Positions 27,345 to 35,785 of a stretch of 64,000 bases of DNA are shown piece by piece. The stretch covers positions 81,971-145,970 of the forward strand of contig JBMYZL010000005.1 in the NCBI GenBank assembly GCA_049610385.1, read 5' to 3'. The DNA is from JBMYZL01 sp049610385. Lineage in GTDB: Bacteria > Bacteroidota > Bacteroidia > Flavobacteriales_D > Sanyastnellaceae. The notes beneath the pieces are model-generated. The model made no database searches and was not told the DNA's origin. It was given only the letters and a program-made list of their open reading frames with translations. The position numbers were made by a program, and so were the translations under genes. The stretch's first letter is position 1, and each line of letters opens with the position of its first letter.

Positions 27345-27377
27345 GTTCATGGGCACGTTTTTGCCTGTCGAATGGCC

Positions 27378-29705
27378 TCAGTTCTTTTGGTTTTTCAGTC
27401 GCTCCCGAATGGCTTTGCGCTCCTCGCTTGATAGCGATTTGATTTCTTCTTTGGTCATGCCTGTGATTTCTTCAATGCGACTTGGAGCTTCAGGGTCTTT
27501 CCCATTGTCAGGTGATTTTTCATCCCGTACCCTGGAACTACCCTTCACATGGCGTTTCCCTTTCACGAAATCCATTTCATCGATGAGGTTGTTTGCGCCC
27601 GCGTATTTGTCCAAAATCCACATGATGTAACGCACATCTACCGAAATCGTTCGTTGCAATTTGCTTTCGAATGCGATGTCACCGCTCATGGCTTCCCAGT
27701 TTCCATCGAAAGCCAGGCCAATTAAATCGCCATTGCTATCCATGACGGGACTGCCTGAGTTTCCACCTGTGATGTCTGTTCCATGGATGAAACAAACATG
27801 GAGTTCTTTGGATTTACTGTCCGCCCATTGTCCGAAATCACGTTCTCGAATCAACTCGTCCAACTGATCTGGGACAATGAATTCGGGATTGGAATTGTCT
27901 TTTTTCTCCAAGATGCCATTGGCGGTTGTGTAGTAATTGTAAGAAACGGCATCCGCCGCGTCGTACGGTCCCACCTTGCCATAGGTCATGCGCATGGTCG
28001 AATTGGCGTCTGGGTAATACAACTTGGTCGGATTCATTTCCCGAAGTCCGGCTACAAAAAGGCGATAGCCTTGGTCGTACTTGGCTTGAACGGGATCTGC
28101 CATGCTGCTCAGGTAGGTTTCGAGCAAGCTCAAACCAGCAGTCATGGCCAAATCTTTGTCCATCACTTTCTGACCGGGGTTGTTGATGAATTCCAAACAT
28201 CGCTCCCGATCGACCAGTACACTTTTCGCATACATCTTGTCCGCGTATGCAGCGAAAGAGCCTTTGTATTTGGAGTCAACGGTGTTGAACAGGCTTGGCC
28301 AATATTCAGGAGCGATATCGGCTTTGTACTTGCCCAACATGTTGACAAACAAATCCCGGTCGGTGTCTTGATCGTATTCGTCAAAGAATTTTTCTGCCAT
28401 ATCAATCAAAGTCTCGCGAAGTTCTGCGACTTCCTCGGCATTTTCACCTAACAGTCCAGGAGCCATTCGCGCAAATCTGATGGCGAAGAGGGCAATGTCT
28501 GAACCCAACAATCCAGCTTCACGGGCATACACATCGGACAAAACTCTGTGGTTGGTCTCGTCATAGTATGACTCAATGAGATTCAAGGCCTCACCGTACT
28601 TGGCGATTCGCTCTTCTGAATGATTTACCCATTTGGTGAACTCCATTTCGATGGCCTCTTTTTTGGACTCGACGTCCAGTCGCTTCAAACCTTTGGATTG
28701 GCCGATGTAGTATTTCCAGTAGTTCGCTGTTTGTGCGTACTTGGCGGCATACTGAATGCGAACCCCTTTGTCAGCGTCCATGTGGGACTTCATGGTTTTC
28801 AGTTTCAAATCACGAACGTCCACAACTGCAGGGTTGTACAAATCCAATGCTTGTCGGATGCCCCAACTGCTGAGGAAGCGGTCGGTGGAACCCGGATAAC
28901 CCATGACCATAGTGAAATCGCCGGGTTGAACACCGTCCAATGAAATGTTCAAATGGCGAGCAGGGGTGTAGGGGACATTGTTCTCTGCGAATTCGGCCGG
29001 GTTGTTGTCGGCATCTGCATAAATGCGCAACATGCTGAAATCCCCTGTATGTCGCGGCCACATCCAATTGTCCGTGTCTCCACCATATTTGCCCACACTT
29101 TCAGGGGGTGCGGCCACCAGGCGAACATCCATGTACGTCTGGTATTCGAACATGTAGTATTCGTTTCCATAGTAGAATGACTTCAACTCCAGTTCTTTGT
29201 CACCATCCGGATTCATTTCCTCCATCAAGGCCTTTCTGGCTTCACCGATGGCAGCGGAGCGTTCGTCTTCGGACATGCCCTCCGTGACGTCAGCGAGTAT
29301 GCGGTCTGTGACGTCATCGATGCGACGCAAGAACGAAATCTCGAAATCTTCAATGTGCATCTCCTGATCCAGAGCCAAAGCAAAAAAGCCATCTGTGAGG
29401 TAATCATGCTCCGGCGCACTGAAGCCTTGAATGGCGTCATATGCACAATGGTGGTTGGTCAGTACCAAACCTTGACCCGAAATCACCTCTCCCGTGCACA
29501 TCCCACCATTCAGCCTCACAATTGCATCTTTCAGCGAGGCTTCATTGATGTTGTAAATTTCATCAGGGGTCAGGTTGAGCCCCATTTTGTTCAAATCTGC
29601 ATTGTAAATGCGCTGCAGCATGTGCACCACCCACATTCCTTCATCGGGGCGGGCTGAGTTGATCATCATGAAGGCCATGACCAACATAGCGAGTAGCTTT
29701 TTCAT
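27378..29705 (-). CDS. S46 family dipeptidyl-peptidase (DPP7/DPP11-like)
   Basis: Periplasmic serine exopeptidase releasing N-terminal dipeptides, 775 residues after a short signal peptide (~1-18). The chymotrypsin-like double barrel is marked by the catalytic-His motif TNHHC (83-87) and the nucleophile motif GGNSGSP in the C-terminal third, followed by LIGLAFDGNWEAMSGD. I cannot decide between DPP7 (hydrophobic P1) and DPP11 (acidic P1) without an alignment of the specificity residue. The C-terminal ~70 residues are charged. The family is characteristic of Bacteroidota that live on peptides. It is downstream of the DUF6438 gene by 29 bases. Confidence 0.93.
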   Translation of the reverse strand: MKKLLAMLVMAFMMINSARPDEGMWVVHMLQRIYNADLNKMGLNLTPDEIYNINEASLKDAIVRLNGGMCTGEVISGQGLVLTNHHCAYDAIQGFSAPEHDYLTDGFFALALDQEMHIEDFEISFLRRIDDVTDRILADVTEGMSEDERSAAIGEARKALMEEMNPDGDKELELKSFYYGNEYYMFEYQTYMDVRLVAAPPESVGKYGGDTDNWMWPRHTGDFSMLRIYADADNNPAEFAENNVPYTPARHLNISLDGVQPGDFTMVMGYPGSTDRFLSSWGIRQALDLYNPAVVDVRDLKLKTMKSHMDADKGVRIQYAAKYAQTANYWKYYIGQSKGLKRLDVESKKEAIEMEFTKWVNHSEERIAKYGEALNLIESYYDETNHRVLSDVYAREAGLLGSDIALFAIRFARMAPGLLGENAEEVAELRETLIDMAEKFFDEYDQDTDRDLFVNMLGKYKADIAPEYWPSLFNTVDSKYKGSFAAYADKMYAKSVLVDRERCLEFINNPGQKVMDKDLAMTAGLSLLETYLSSMADPVQAKYDQGYRLFVAGLREMNPTKLYYPDANSTMRMTYGKVGPYDAADAVSYNYYTTANGILEKKDNSNPEFIVPDQLDELIRERDFGQWADSKSKELHVCFIHGTDITGGNSGSPVMDSNGDLIGLAFDGNWEAMSGDIAFESKLQRTISVDVRYIMWILDKYAGANNLIDEMDFVKGKRHVKGSSRVRDEKSPDNGKDPEAPSRIEEITGMTKEEIKSLSSEERKAIRERLKNQKN

Positions 29706-29734
29706 TTTCTCAGGTAAAACAGTTTAAATTGTTG

Positions 29735-30220
29735 TTATTCATTCATTTGAGGCTCCCATTCTCCATCGAGTATGAACAGCTCTATGGCCTCGTAAAGGGA
29801 TTCCAAACCGGGACCCTCGTAGCGGTCAATGACTTCTACATCTCGAATTCGGGTTCGAATCGAAGGCAAGTCCATGATCATGGGATTATCGTAAGTCCCT
29901 CCGAGATTTTCAAAATCAAGTCGATCGCTTTTCTTCAGGATGGAACCCAAGTTTTGGACCTGACCATTCGATGCAACCATTTGGTAATCACCAACAGGTA
30001 ATCTGGCCCCACGATCCTCGGGGAAAACTTTTTGCAACGACAAAGTGGCGGAGCCATCATCAAATACGCGCAACAAAAAAATGGGACAAGGGCCGAAACA
30101 TGCACCGCGCTGGTGTTCAAGTATCAGTTGCGGTATCGTGTCAGATGATACAGGCGGAACAGTTCTACAACCCCAAAACCCAATGGCTCCGATGAAAATG
30201 AAAATCAATCCACGCATCAC
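29735..30220 (-). CDS. DUF6438 lipoprotein
   Basis: 161-residue putative lipoprotein: a hydrophobic start (IFIFIGAIGFWGC) puts the lipidated Cys at ~18. The DUF6438 motif GACFGPCPIFLLRVFDDGSA (39-58) is clear. The C-terminal part (~85-150) is mixed alpha/beta. The function of the family is unknown. The start overlaps the yidC stop by 4 bases (ATGA), so it is co-translated with the membrane insertase, and the S46 peptidase gene follows. Confidence 0.8.
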   Translation of the reverse strand: MMRGLIFIFIGAIGFWGCRTVPPVSSDTIPQLILEHQRGACFGPCPIFLLRVFDDGSATLSLQKVFPEDRGARLPVGDYQMVASNGQVQNLGSILKKSDRLDFENLGGTYDNPMIMDLPSIRTRIRDVEVIDRYEGPGLESLYEAIELFILDGEWEPQMNE

Positions 30221-32100
30221 GAGCGCTTGTTTCGTTTGTTCTTGATCTCTTTCGTCCGCTTTTGTTGTTCCTGCTGCATTTGTTCCAATCGTTGCTGAAA
30301 GGAAGATTTTTTCTTGGGCTGTGCCTTGTTGGCCTCAATTTGTTCCCGAATCTTGTCTTCGTCGATGAACCACTGTTTGATGGCATACATCTGCCCAATG
30401 CTGATCACATTTGCAGCCAAATAGTAGAAACTCAGCCCCGCAGCAAATCGGTTGAAAAAGAACAACATCATGAAAGGGAAAATTTGCTGAATCGCTTGCA
30501 TATTGGGCATGCCGGGTTGCTGCGGTTGAGGGGGTTGGTTGGCCATGGTCAACCGCATGTAGAAAAACGTGGATGCCGCCATCAAAATGGTGAATCCACT
30601 GACATGTGCCCCATAGAATGGAATGGAGAAGGGCAAATCCAAAATGCTGTCATATGCCCCAAGATCATCCGCCCACAGAAATGACCTTCCGCGCAAATCG
30701 ATGTTTGCTGGAAAGAATCTGAACATGGCGTAAAGAATGGGCATTTGCAACAATGCAGGTAGACATCCTGCGAGCGGACTCACTCCGGTATCGCGGTACA
30801 ATGCCATGGTCGCTTGTTGACGTGCCATGGCGTCGTCTTTGTGCTTGTTGTTGATTTCATCAAGTTCCGGACGCAATACACGCATTTTGGCAGAACTCAT
30901 GAAGTTTTTCCAAGTGATGGGGGAGAGGGCCATCTTGATGATCACGGTAATGATCAAAATGATTAAACCTACATTGGTCAGGTTGCCATCCAAGAAATTG
31001 TAGAGTGGCAGGATCATGTTCCGATTGACCCATCCGAAAATCCACCAACCATAGTCAATGATTCGGCCCACCTCTTCGAGACCCGTGGTTTCGAGAATGG
31101 GCAAATCGTTGGGGCCGAAAAACCAGCGCAAAGTGAACCCGGATGCCGCTCCCATGGATTTCAGTGCCAAGGGCAGTTGCGCTTGATACCGCATGGTTGC
31201 AGTGGAATCCTCTTCCATCGGAGCGCTGGCCAACAAGGCTCCCTTTTCAAATCCGCCATCAGCTGTAACCAGAGCCGAGAAGAAATTTTGCTTGAAGGCC
31301 ATCCAGTCCAAGCGTTCTTCGAGTTCTTCGTCGTCCTCTGCACCATCCCGGAGATAGTCACGACCCATGCCTTCTTCACGGTAATAGATGGCGCTGTGCT
31401 GACGCTCCCATTCGATTCCTTTTTCATTGGCCTCTCCGATGGCATCCCACAGAAAAAAAGCTTGGGGTTCCACTTCTCCAGCCAGGTTCAAGACGGCAAA
31501 ATCACTTTTCAATCGATAGTCGTCCAACGTGTATGTCCAACTCAACTGCTTGCCTTGACCCGCATCAGCGACCAGGGTCAGCATGGTATCTGTGGATTGG
31601 CGAGCCGAGAAGTGCAAATCGGACAAACGCACGTCGCCGACACCCTTCACCTTCAGAACGAAGTCCATTTCGCTCGCATCAGAGCGCCACAGGGAGACGG
31701 GTTCATCATCGTGAAAACGGGTGAAGCCGTCCATGAGTGTAGCAGAATGCAACATGCCACCCCGACTGTGAATGACCAATTTGAGCACGTCGGATTGCAA
31801 AACATATTCTTGGTCTTGTCCACCGATGGCGCTGGCGAGCGATCCATATCTTCCTTCCAAGGCCCGAATGATCTCCTCGTTTTCTCCATTGGAATCAGAG
31901 ATTTGTAAGGCTGCAGTGGCCTCTTCTTTCAGCAGGGCAGCTTCGTTTTCTGCTTGAACGATGCTGTCTTGTGCAGCTTGTGCTTTCAAGGCTTGCTCCT
32001 GCATGGCCGCTCGTTCTTCTGCAGAAGGTGTGGCCCAGAGAATGTATCCGATGTAGAGGACGACCATCAGGCCGATTCCGATGAGGTTGTTCCGATCCAT
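30217..32100 (-). CDS. yidC: Membrane protein insertase YidC
   Basis: Inserts and folds inner-membrane proteins with or without SecYEG. It has 627 residues from the ATG at 32100 (the frame is open to 32292). An N-terminal membrane anchor (~4-22) is followed by a large periplasmic domain (~95-330) and the five-helix 60KD_IMP core (~350-590), with the cytoplasmic hairpin NFMSSAKMRVLRPELDEI and the conserved GCLPALLQMPILYAMFRFFP. A Lys/Arg-rich C-terminal tail could contact ribosomes. A TACCTTCG element lies 11 bases before the start. DUF6438 is co-translated. Confidence 0.96.
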   Translation of the reverse strand: MDRNNLIGIGLMVVLYIGYILWATPSAEERAAMQEQALKAQAAQDSIVQAENEAALLKEEATAALQISDSNGENEEIIRALEGRYGSLASAIGGQDQEYVLQSDVLKLVIHSRGGMLHSATLMDGFTRFHDDEPVSLWRSDASEMDFVLKVKGVGDVRLSDLHFSARQSTDTMLTLVADAGQGKQLSWTYTLDDYRLKSDFAVLNLAGEVEPQAFFLWDAIGEANEKGIEWERQHSAIYYREEGMGRDYLRDGAEDDEELEERLDWMAFKQNFFSALVTADGGFEKGALLASAPMEEDSTATMRYQAQLPLALKSMGAASGFTLRWFFGPNDLPILETTGLEEVGRIIDYGWWIFGWVNRNMILPLYNFLDGNLTNVGLIILIITVIIKMALSPITWKNFMSSAKMRVLRPELDEINNKHKDDAMARQQATMALYRDTGVSPLAGCLPALLQMPILYAMFRFFPANIDLRGRSFLWADDLGAYDSILDLPFSIPFYGAHVSGFTILMAASTFFYMRLTMANQPPQPQQPGMPNMQAIQQIFPFMMLFFFNRFAAGLSFYYLAANVISIGQMYAIKQWFIDEDKIREQIEANKAQPKKKSSFQQRLEQMQQEQQKRTKEIKNKRNKRS

Positions 32101-32111
32101 AGTTGCGGTTG

Positions 32112-32119
32112 CGAAGGTA
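32112..32119 (-). promoter_or_regulatory. Promoter -7-like element TACCTTCG for yidC
   Basis: TAnnTTCG on the minus strand, 11 bases before the yidC ATG at 32100. It supports that start over the longer frame. Confidence 0.45.
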
Positions 32120-32144
32120 AGGTTTCCAAATCTTGCGGAGGGCT

Positions 32145-32663
32145 TCACCAATGATGGACCCCTTGAGCCAGCCAAATCCCCCTTTCCTTCATGACTTTTT
32201 CGAGGACATCGCGCACACAGCCTTGCCCCCCGCCCACGGGGCTGATGTATTGGCAAGCAGACAGCACTTCCGGAACAGCATCCGCCGGACACATGGATAG
32301 ACCGCAGGATTTCAACACAGGCAAGTCAGGCATGTCATCCCCCATGTAAGCCAATTCTGAAATGTCAATTTTCCATTCCTCCTGGCACAAGCTATTCACC
32401 ACCTTTAATTTGTCCCGGCACCCGAGATGAACATCCTGAACCCCCAAGGCGTTCAATCGTTTTCGGACGCTGTCCTCCTTGCCTCCAGTGATGAGGCTGA
32501 TGGGCACCCCCTGGCGTGCTGCCCATTGAAGGGCATAACCATCTCGAACCGTGGATTGGCGGACTTGGCTGCCGTCAGGCATCAAGAGGATGGTGCCATT
32601 GGTGAAAACACCATCGTAGTCGAATGCAATTCTTTTGATGGAGCTGAAATCAGGACTTTTCAT
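32145..32663 (-). CDS. KdsC-type HAD phosphatase (3-deoxy-manno-octulosonate-8-phosphatase family)
   Basis: 172-residue HAD hydrolase without a cap, as in KdsC, which frees Kdo for lipopolysaccharide synthesis. The DxD nucleophile motif FDYDGVFTNG has Asp15 and Asp17. The Thr motif is SLITGGKE and the acidic motif is YMGDDMPDLPVL. The open frame begins at 32747, but the ATG at 32663 gives the normal KdsC length. It overlaps the stop of the upstream DUF2520 gene by 14 bases. The exact substrate (Kdo-8-P or a related sugar phosphate) is not proven by sequence. Confidence 0.88.
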   Translation of the reverse strand: MKSPDFSSIKRIAFDYDGVFTNGTILLMPDGSQVRQSTVRDGYALQWAARQGVPISLITGGKEDSVRKRLNALGVQDVHLGCRDKLKVVNSLCQEEWKIDISELAYMGDDMPDLPVLKSCGLSMCPADAVPEVLSACQYISPVGGGQGCVRDVLEKVMKERGIWLAQGVHHW

Positions 32664-33477
32664 GGGAGAACGTAAGCGGTTCAATGTTGTGGAGTTCTTG
32701 GATGCTCCGAGACAAGACCTTGTAGACGTCCGCATGCTCGGCTGCATGATTCTTTAGCCAATCGAGGTGAACTTGTAATGTTCCGGAATCTCCGCGCAAT
32801 GCAGGACCAGTTTGAGCAGCCGAGGAAGAGGAATTCAGGGCCGGCAATTGGAGGTTTTGGACCAAGGGGGAGAAGTCATTCCAATCCAAGTCGGTCTTTT
32901 TGATTAGGGACTGGGCAATGGCAAGCGTGTGATTGGCAAAATTTGCAGCAAACACCGCGGCAATGTGACCGCAACGCCTCTCTTCTTCGGACATTCGTTT
33001 CAATTTGGGAGCTGTGGTTTTTAAAAGACTGAGCAAGCGTTCATCTTCTGGTTGGTTCATCTCAAGGGCGCAAGGCAACTCCTCCCATTCAGTTGGGGTT
33101 TGGGCTTGAATGGCTTGTATGGGCCAAAAAACCGCCCCCGATGGCGTTGCAGAAACGCATCCACTAAAATGTAAAAATCGCGTGTCATCAGTGGCCGTTC
33201 GCGTCATGTCATTGATGGCATCATCTGATATCGCCAGCACCACCCAGTCCACTTCTTTTGTGTTTTTTGTCCAATCCGAAATGACTTCCCATCGCCCGCC
33301 AATCGAATTCCGCGTCTCCCGGGCTTTCTCAATATCCCGTCCCCAAGCCCAAACCACTTGTACTTTTTCAGGAATTTGAAGCCAACGTTCCAGGATGGCT
33401 CGGGCGACTTTGCCTGTTCCACAAATGCCAATTCGAAGCGGCAAAACGGGGTCAGAAGAAGGAGATGAATGGGACAT
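32650..33477 (-). CDS. Rossmann-like and DUF2520 domain protein
   Basis: 275 residues starting at MSHSSPSS. The N-terminal Rossmann fold has IGICGTGKVARAI at ~18-30. The DUF2520 helical half (~140-270) has CGHIAAVFAANFANH. The fold resembles 6-phosphogluconate/pyrroline-carboxylate reductase-type dehydrogenases, but the substrate is unknown. Bacteroidota often keep this gene next to the KdsC-type phosphatase, as here. The start region overlaps the end of the upstream membrane-protein gene by 26 bases. Confidence 0.85.
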   Translation of the reverse strand: MSHSSPSSDPVLPLRIGICGTGKVARAILERWLQIPEKVQVVWAWGRDIEKARETRNSIGGRWEVISDWTKNTKEVDWVVLAISDDAINDMTRTATDDTRFLHFSGCVSATPSGAVFWPIQAIQAQTPTEWEELPCALEMNQPEDERLLSLLKTTAPKLKRMSEEERRCGHIAAVFAANFANHTLAIAQSLIKKTDLDWNDFSPLVQNLQLPALNSSSSAAQTGPALRGDSGTLQVHLDWLKNHAAEHADVYKVLSRSIQELHNIEPLTFSHEKS

Positions 33478-34444
33478 GCCAGGACAAAGATGCGCGGAAT
33501 GTTTGGAACACACTGCCCATCAAAAGCAAAATGTGAAGAACCACACCAGTGGCGACAATCCAGATGCCATAAAGCCTTTCCACAAAAAGGATGGCGGAAT
33601 CATTGGAAGGAGCTTGCCAAACAATTGCGCAGCGAAGTTTCCCACTCACAGCTCGCTCAAAAGTCCGCAAGGGCTGATGGGGAACCCCTGGCATCCAGGC
33701 ATCTGTTTTTTGAATCGACTCTCGCGAGGCATCGAAATCCAAATCCCACATACCAGCTTCCATATCCACGTTGAATTCATGAGGCTGATGGTCACGGAGG
33801 CATCGGTACATGGAGGAAGCGACGACAACCCGATCACCAGCTCGATAGGTCATGGGCTTTAGCTCCCAGAGAACTGCGGTACCGCCAAATTCTGCAGACC
33901 ATTGGAGGACTGTATCATCGAAAACGGAATGACTTTCTGTTGTGACAGCGCCGCCGATTTTGGGGTTCAGCCCGGCTTGCATCAATTCGGAGGGTAGGGG
34001 GGTCAAGGGATGGAGTTCTTGTGATTCAAACCAATGAATGCCAAGTCCGACGATGCCAATCATAGCTCCCAAGTGAATCCAGTGACCGGTGGCCATGTGG
34101 TTGCGGCGGTACGCAAGCAGCCAAAGCCAAGTGGCCAAGGCAGGAAGGGCCAAAGCGCACCACCAACCCCAAGGAGAGGAAACATTCATCGTCGTCTCTA
34201 CAGTCCATGCCGCAGCGGCCAGGAAACCGAACACGGCCAAAAGGCCGGTAGCGGAATCCTGTTTTGCCAACCAAGCGAGACGAATGGAGGTGACCATCAA
34301 TGCGGAGGAAAGCATCCATGCGAGTGGGGCGTGGAACCAAGACACAATGGTGGGGTCATTCAAGCGAGCTCCTGCGAACCCCAGCCAAACAATCCACAAG
34401 ATCATTTCCCCGATGGAAAGCCCCAAGCCAATCCTGCACATCAA
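33452..34444 (-). CDS. Membrane protein of unknown function
   Basis: 330 residues that I do not recognise. About four hydrophobic helices lie in the first ~145 residues and one near the C terminus (~290-315). Between them is a soluble, probably periplasmic, domain of ~140 residues that opens with GGAVTTESHSVFDDTVLQW and contains a YRAGDRVVVASSMYRC segment. This 4+1 helix layout with a beta-rich soluble domain could be an envelope assembly or respiratory-chain accessory protein, but nothing decides it. It overlaps the exonuclease gene by 4 bases upstream and the DUF2520 gene downstream, so it belongs to a tightly packed four-gene operon. Confidence 0.7.
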   Translation of the reverse strand: MMCRIGLGLSIGEMILWIVWLGFAGARLNDPTIVSWFHAPLAWMLSSALMVTSIRLAWLAKQDSATGLLAVFGFLAAAAWTVETTMNVSSPWGWWCALALPALATWLWLLAYRRNHMATGHWIHLGAMIGIVGLGIHWFESQELHPLTPLPSELMQAGLNPKIGGAVTTESHSVFDDTVLQWSAEFGGTAVLWELKPMTYRAGDRVVVASSMYRCLRDHQPHEFNVDMEAGMWDLDFDASRESIQKTDAWMPGVPHQPLRTFERAVSGKLRCAIVWQAPSNDSAILFVERLYGIWIVATGVVLHILLLMGSVFQTFRASLSWHVPFISFF

Positions 34445-34998
34445 GCCAAAAGCGACATGGGGTGAGCAACGGCTTGGAAAAGTCGCGCCATGTTGCGCGC
34501 ATCTTCAATGGCACGGTGTTGGGTGCCAGCATATTGCAAACCCTCCAATTCCAAGGCGTTTTTCAATCCGATTTGGTTTTTGGATCCTTTCCATTTGCTG
34601 TAATGCTGTTGCAAACACGCATGGTATCGAAGCCATGGCAGCTCCATTTCGTGCAAATCAGCGTCTTGAAGAAGTTGTCTTTTGTCGAATTCGCCCCAAC
34701 TCATCAACACCGTGCGGACTTCGCTGGGACGCATCCATTCTTCAAATTCCAAAATGACCTCGTCAAAGCCTTCAGCCCGATCGACGTCCGATTGCGTGAT
34801 GCTCGTCAATTGCGTGCAAAATTTGGACACTTCAGGATGAAGCAAGGGTCGAACGAACGAACAAAACTCATCAATGACTTCGAGGTTTTCATCTACTTTG
34901 ACTGCGCCGATTTCAATTACCTCCACCTTGCGCGGCCGGTGTCCACGCCAACAAGTGGCCTCCAAATCATAAATGATGAAATGACGATTTTTTTGCAT
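34441..34998 (-). CDS. 3'-5' exonuclease of the DEDDh family (ERI-1/3'hExo-like)
   Basis: 185 residues. The DEDDh motifs are complete: Asp11 and Glu13 in IIYDLEATC, Asp105 in WGEFDKRQL, and His161 with Asp166 in HRAIEDARN. The DLEATCW motif and the short length resemble the ERI-1/3'hExo RNA exonucleases more than DNA polymerase III epsilon. A TATATTTG element lies 6 bases before the ATG. It is the first gene of the operon exonuclease, membrane protein, DUF2520, KdsC-type, and is divergent from the sirtuin gene. Confidence 0.88.
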   Translation of the reverse strand: MQKNRHFIIYDLEATCWRGHRPRKVEVIEIGAVKVDENLEVIDEFCSFVRPLLHPEVSKFCTQLTSITQSDVDRAEGFDEVILEFEEWMRPSEVRTVLMSWGEFDKRQLLQDADLHEMELPWLRYHACLQQHYSKWKGSKNQIGLKNALELEGLQYAGTQHRAIEDARNMARLFQAVAHPMSLLA

Positions 34999-35004
34999 CC
35001 ATTA

Positions 35005-35012
35005 CAAATATA
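35005..35012 (-). promoter_or_regulatory. Promoter -7 element TATATTTG for the exonuclease operon
   Basis: Exact TAnnTTTG match on the minus strand, 6 bases before the ATG at 34998, in the divergent gap with the sirtuin gene. Confidence 0.55.
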
Positions 35013-35050
35013 ATGGTTGCGGCTTGTCGTGTTTGTCCGCGAGGTTTTCA

Positions 35051-35058
35051 TATTTTGG
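35051..35058 (+). promoter_or_regulatory. Promoter -7-like element TATTTTGG for the sirtuin gene
   Basis: Variant TAnnTTGG, 4 bases before the ATG at 35063. It supports that start over the frame reaching back to 35024. Confidence 0.4.
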
Positions 35059-35062
35059 ATGC

Positions 35063-35785
35063 ATGCGGCATATTGTTTTTTTGACGGGCGCAGGGATGAG
35101 TGAGGAAAGTGGATTGCAGACCTTTCGCGGTGCGGGCGGCTTGTGGGAAGGACATCCGGTAGAAGAAGTAGCGACACCGCAAGCTTGGGCGTCCGATCCC
35201 GAAAGGGTGACACGGTTTTACAACGAACGGCGCCGGGCACTGATTGAAACCAAGCCCCACGATGGACACAAGGCCATCGCGGAAATGGAGTCCATTTCGG
35301 GCCTGCGGGTTTCAATCATCACCCAAAACGTCGATGACCTGCATGAGCGGGCGGGTTCTTCCAATGTTCTTCACTTGCACGGGGAATTGAGATGGGCACG
35401 AAGCACAGGTCCATCTGAAACTTTGCATCAAATTTCCGGTTGGGAATTGAAAACAACCGATTGCTGTCCTGAAGGATACCCATTGCGTCCCCACGTGGTT
35501 TGGTTTGGCGAGGCTGTGCCAGCGATGTCAATCGCTTGGGATCTCATGGCCACGGCTGATGAAGTGGTGGTTGTGGGCACTTCATTGCAGGTTTATCCGG
35601 CAGCCAGTTTGTTGGATGCAGTGCCGGCTCATGCCAAAACTTTGGCCATCGATCCGCATGCAGATGAATTGCCCGTTTGGCAAGCCACCAAGTGGAAAGT
35701 CTCCGCCAGTCAAGGGTGTCGGGAATTTTTCAATCTTTTAATCGGCCACGAAGCTTCCAACGGGAGGGACCTTGGGCCTCAGTGA
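35063..35785 (+). CDS. cobB: NAD-dependent protein deacylase (sirtuin, SIRT5-like class, no zinc site)
   Basis: Removes acyl groups from lysines using NAD+; 240 residues. The NAD motif GAGMSEESGLQTFRG is at 9-23, QNVDDLHERAG with Gln88, Asn89 and Asp91, catalytic His106 in LHLHGEL, and LRPHVVWFGE at 141-150. Tyr53 and Arg56 (FYNERR) match the pair in SIRT5 that binds succinyl/malonyl groups. The region that normally holds four zinc-binding Cys has only one adjacent pair (134-135), so zinc is probably not bound. The 3' end overlaps the convergent biotin carboxylase gene by 56 bases. Confidence 0.9.
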   Translation: MRHIVFLTGAGMSEESGLQTFRGAGGLWEGHPVEEVATPQAWASDPERVTRFYNERRRALIETKPHDGHKAIAEMESISGLRVSIITQNVDDLHERAGSSNVLHLHGELRWARSTGPSETLHQISGWELKTTDCCPEGYPLRPHVVWFGEAVPAMSIAWDLMATADEVVVVGTSLQVYPAASLLDAVPAHAKTLAIDPHADELPVWQATKWKVSASQGCREFFNLLIGHEASNGRDLGPQ

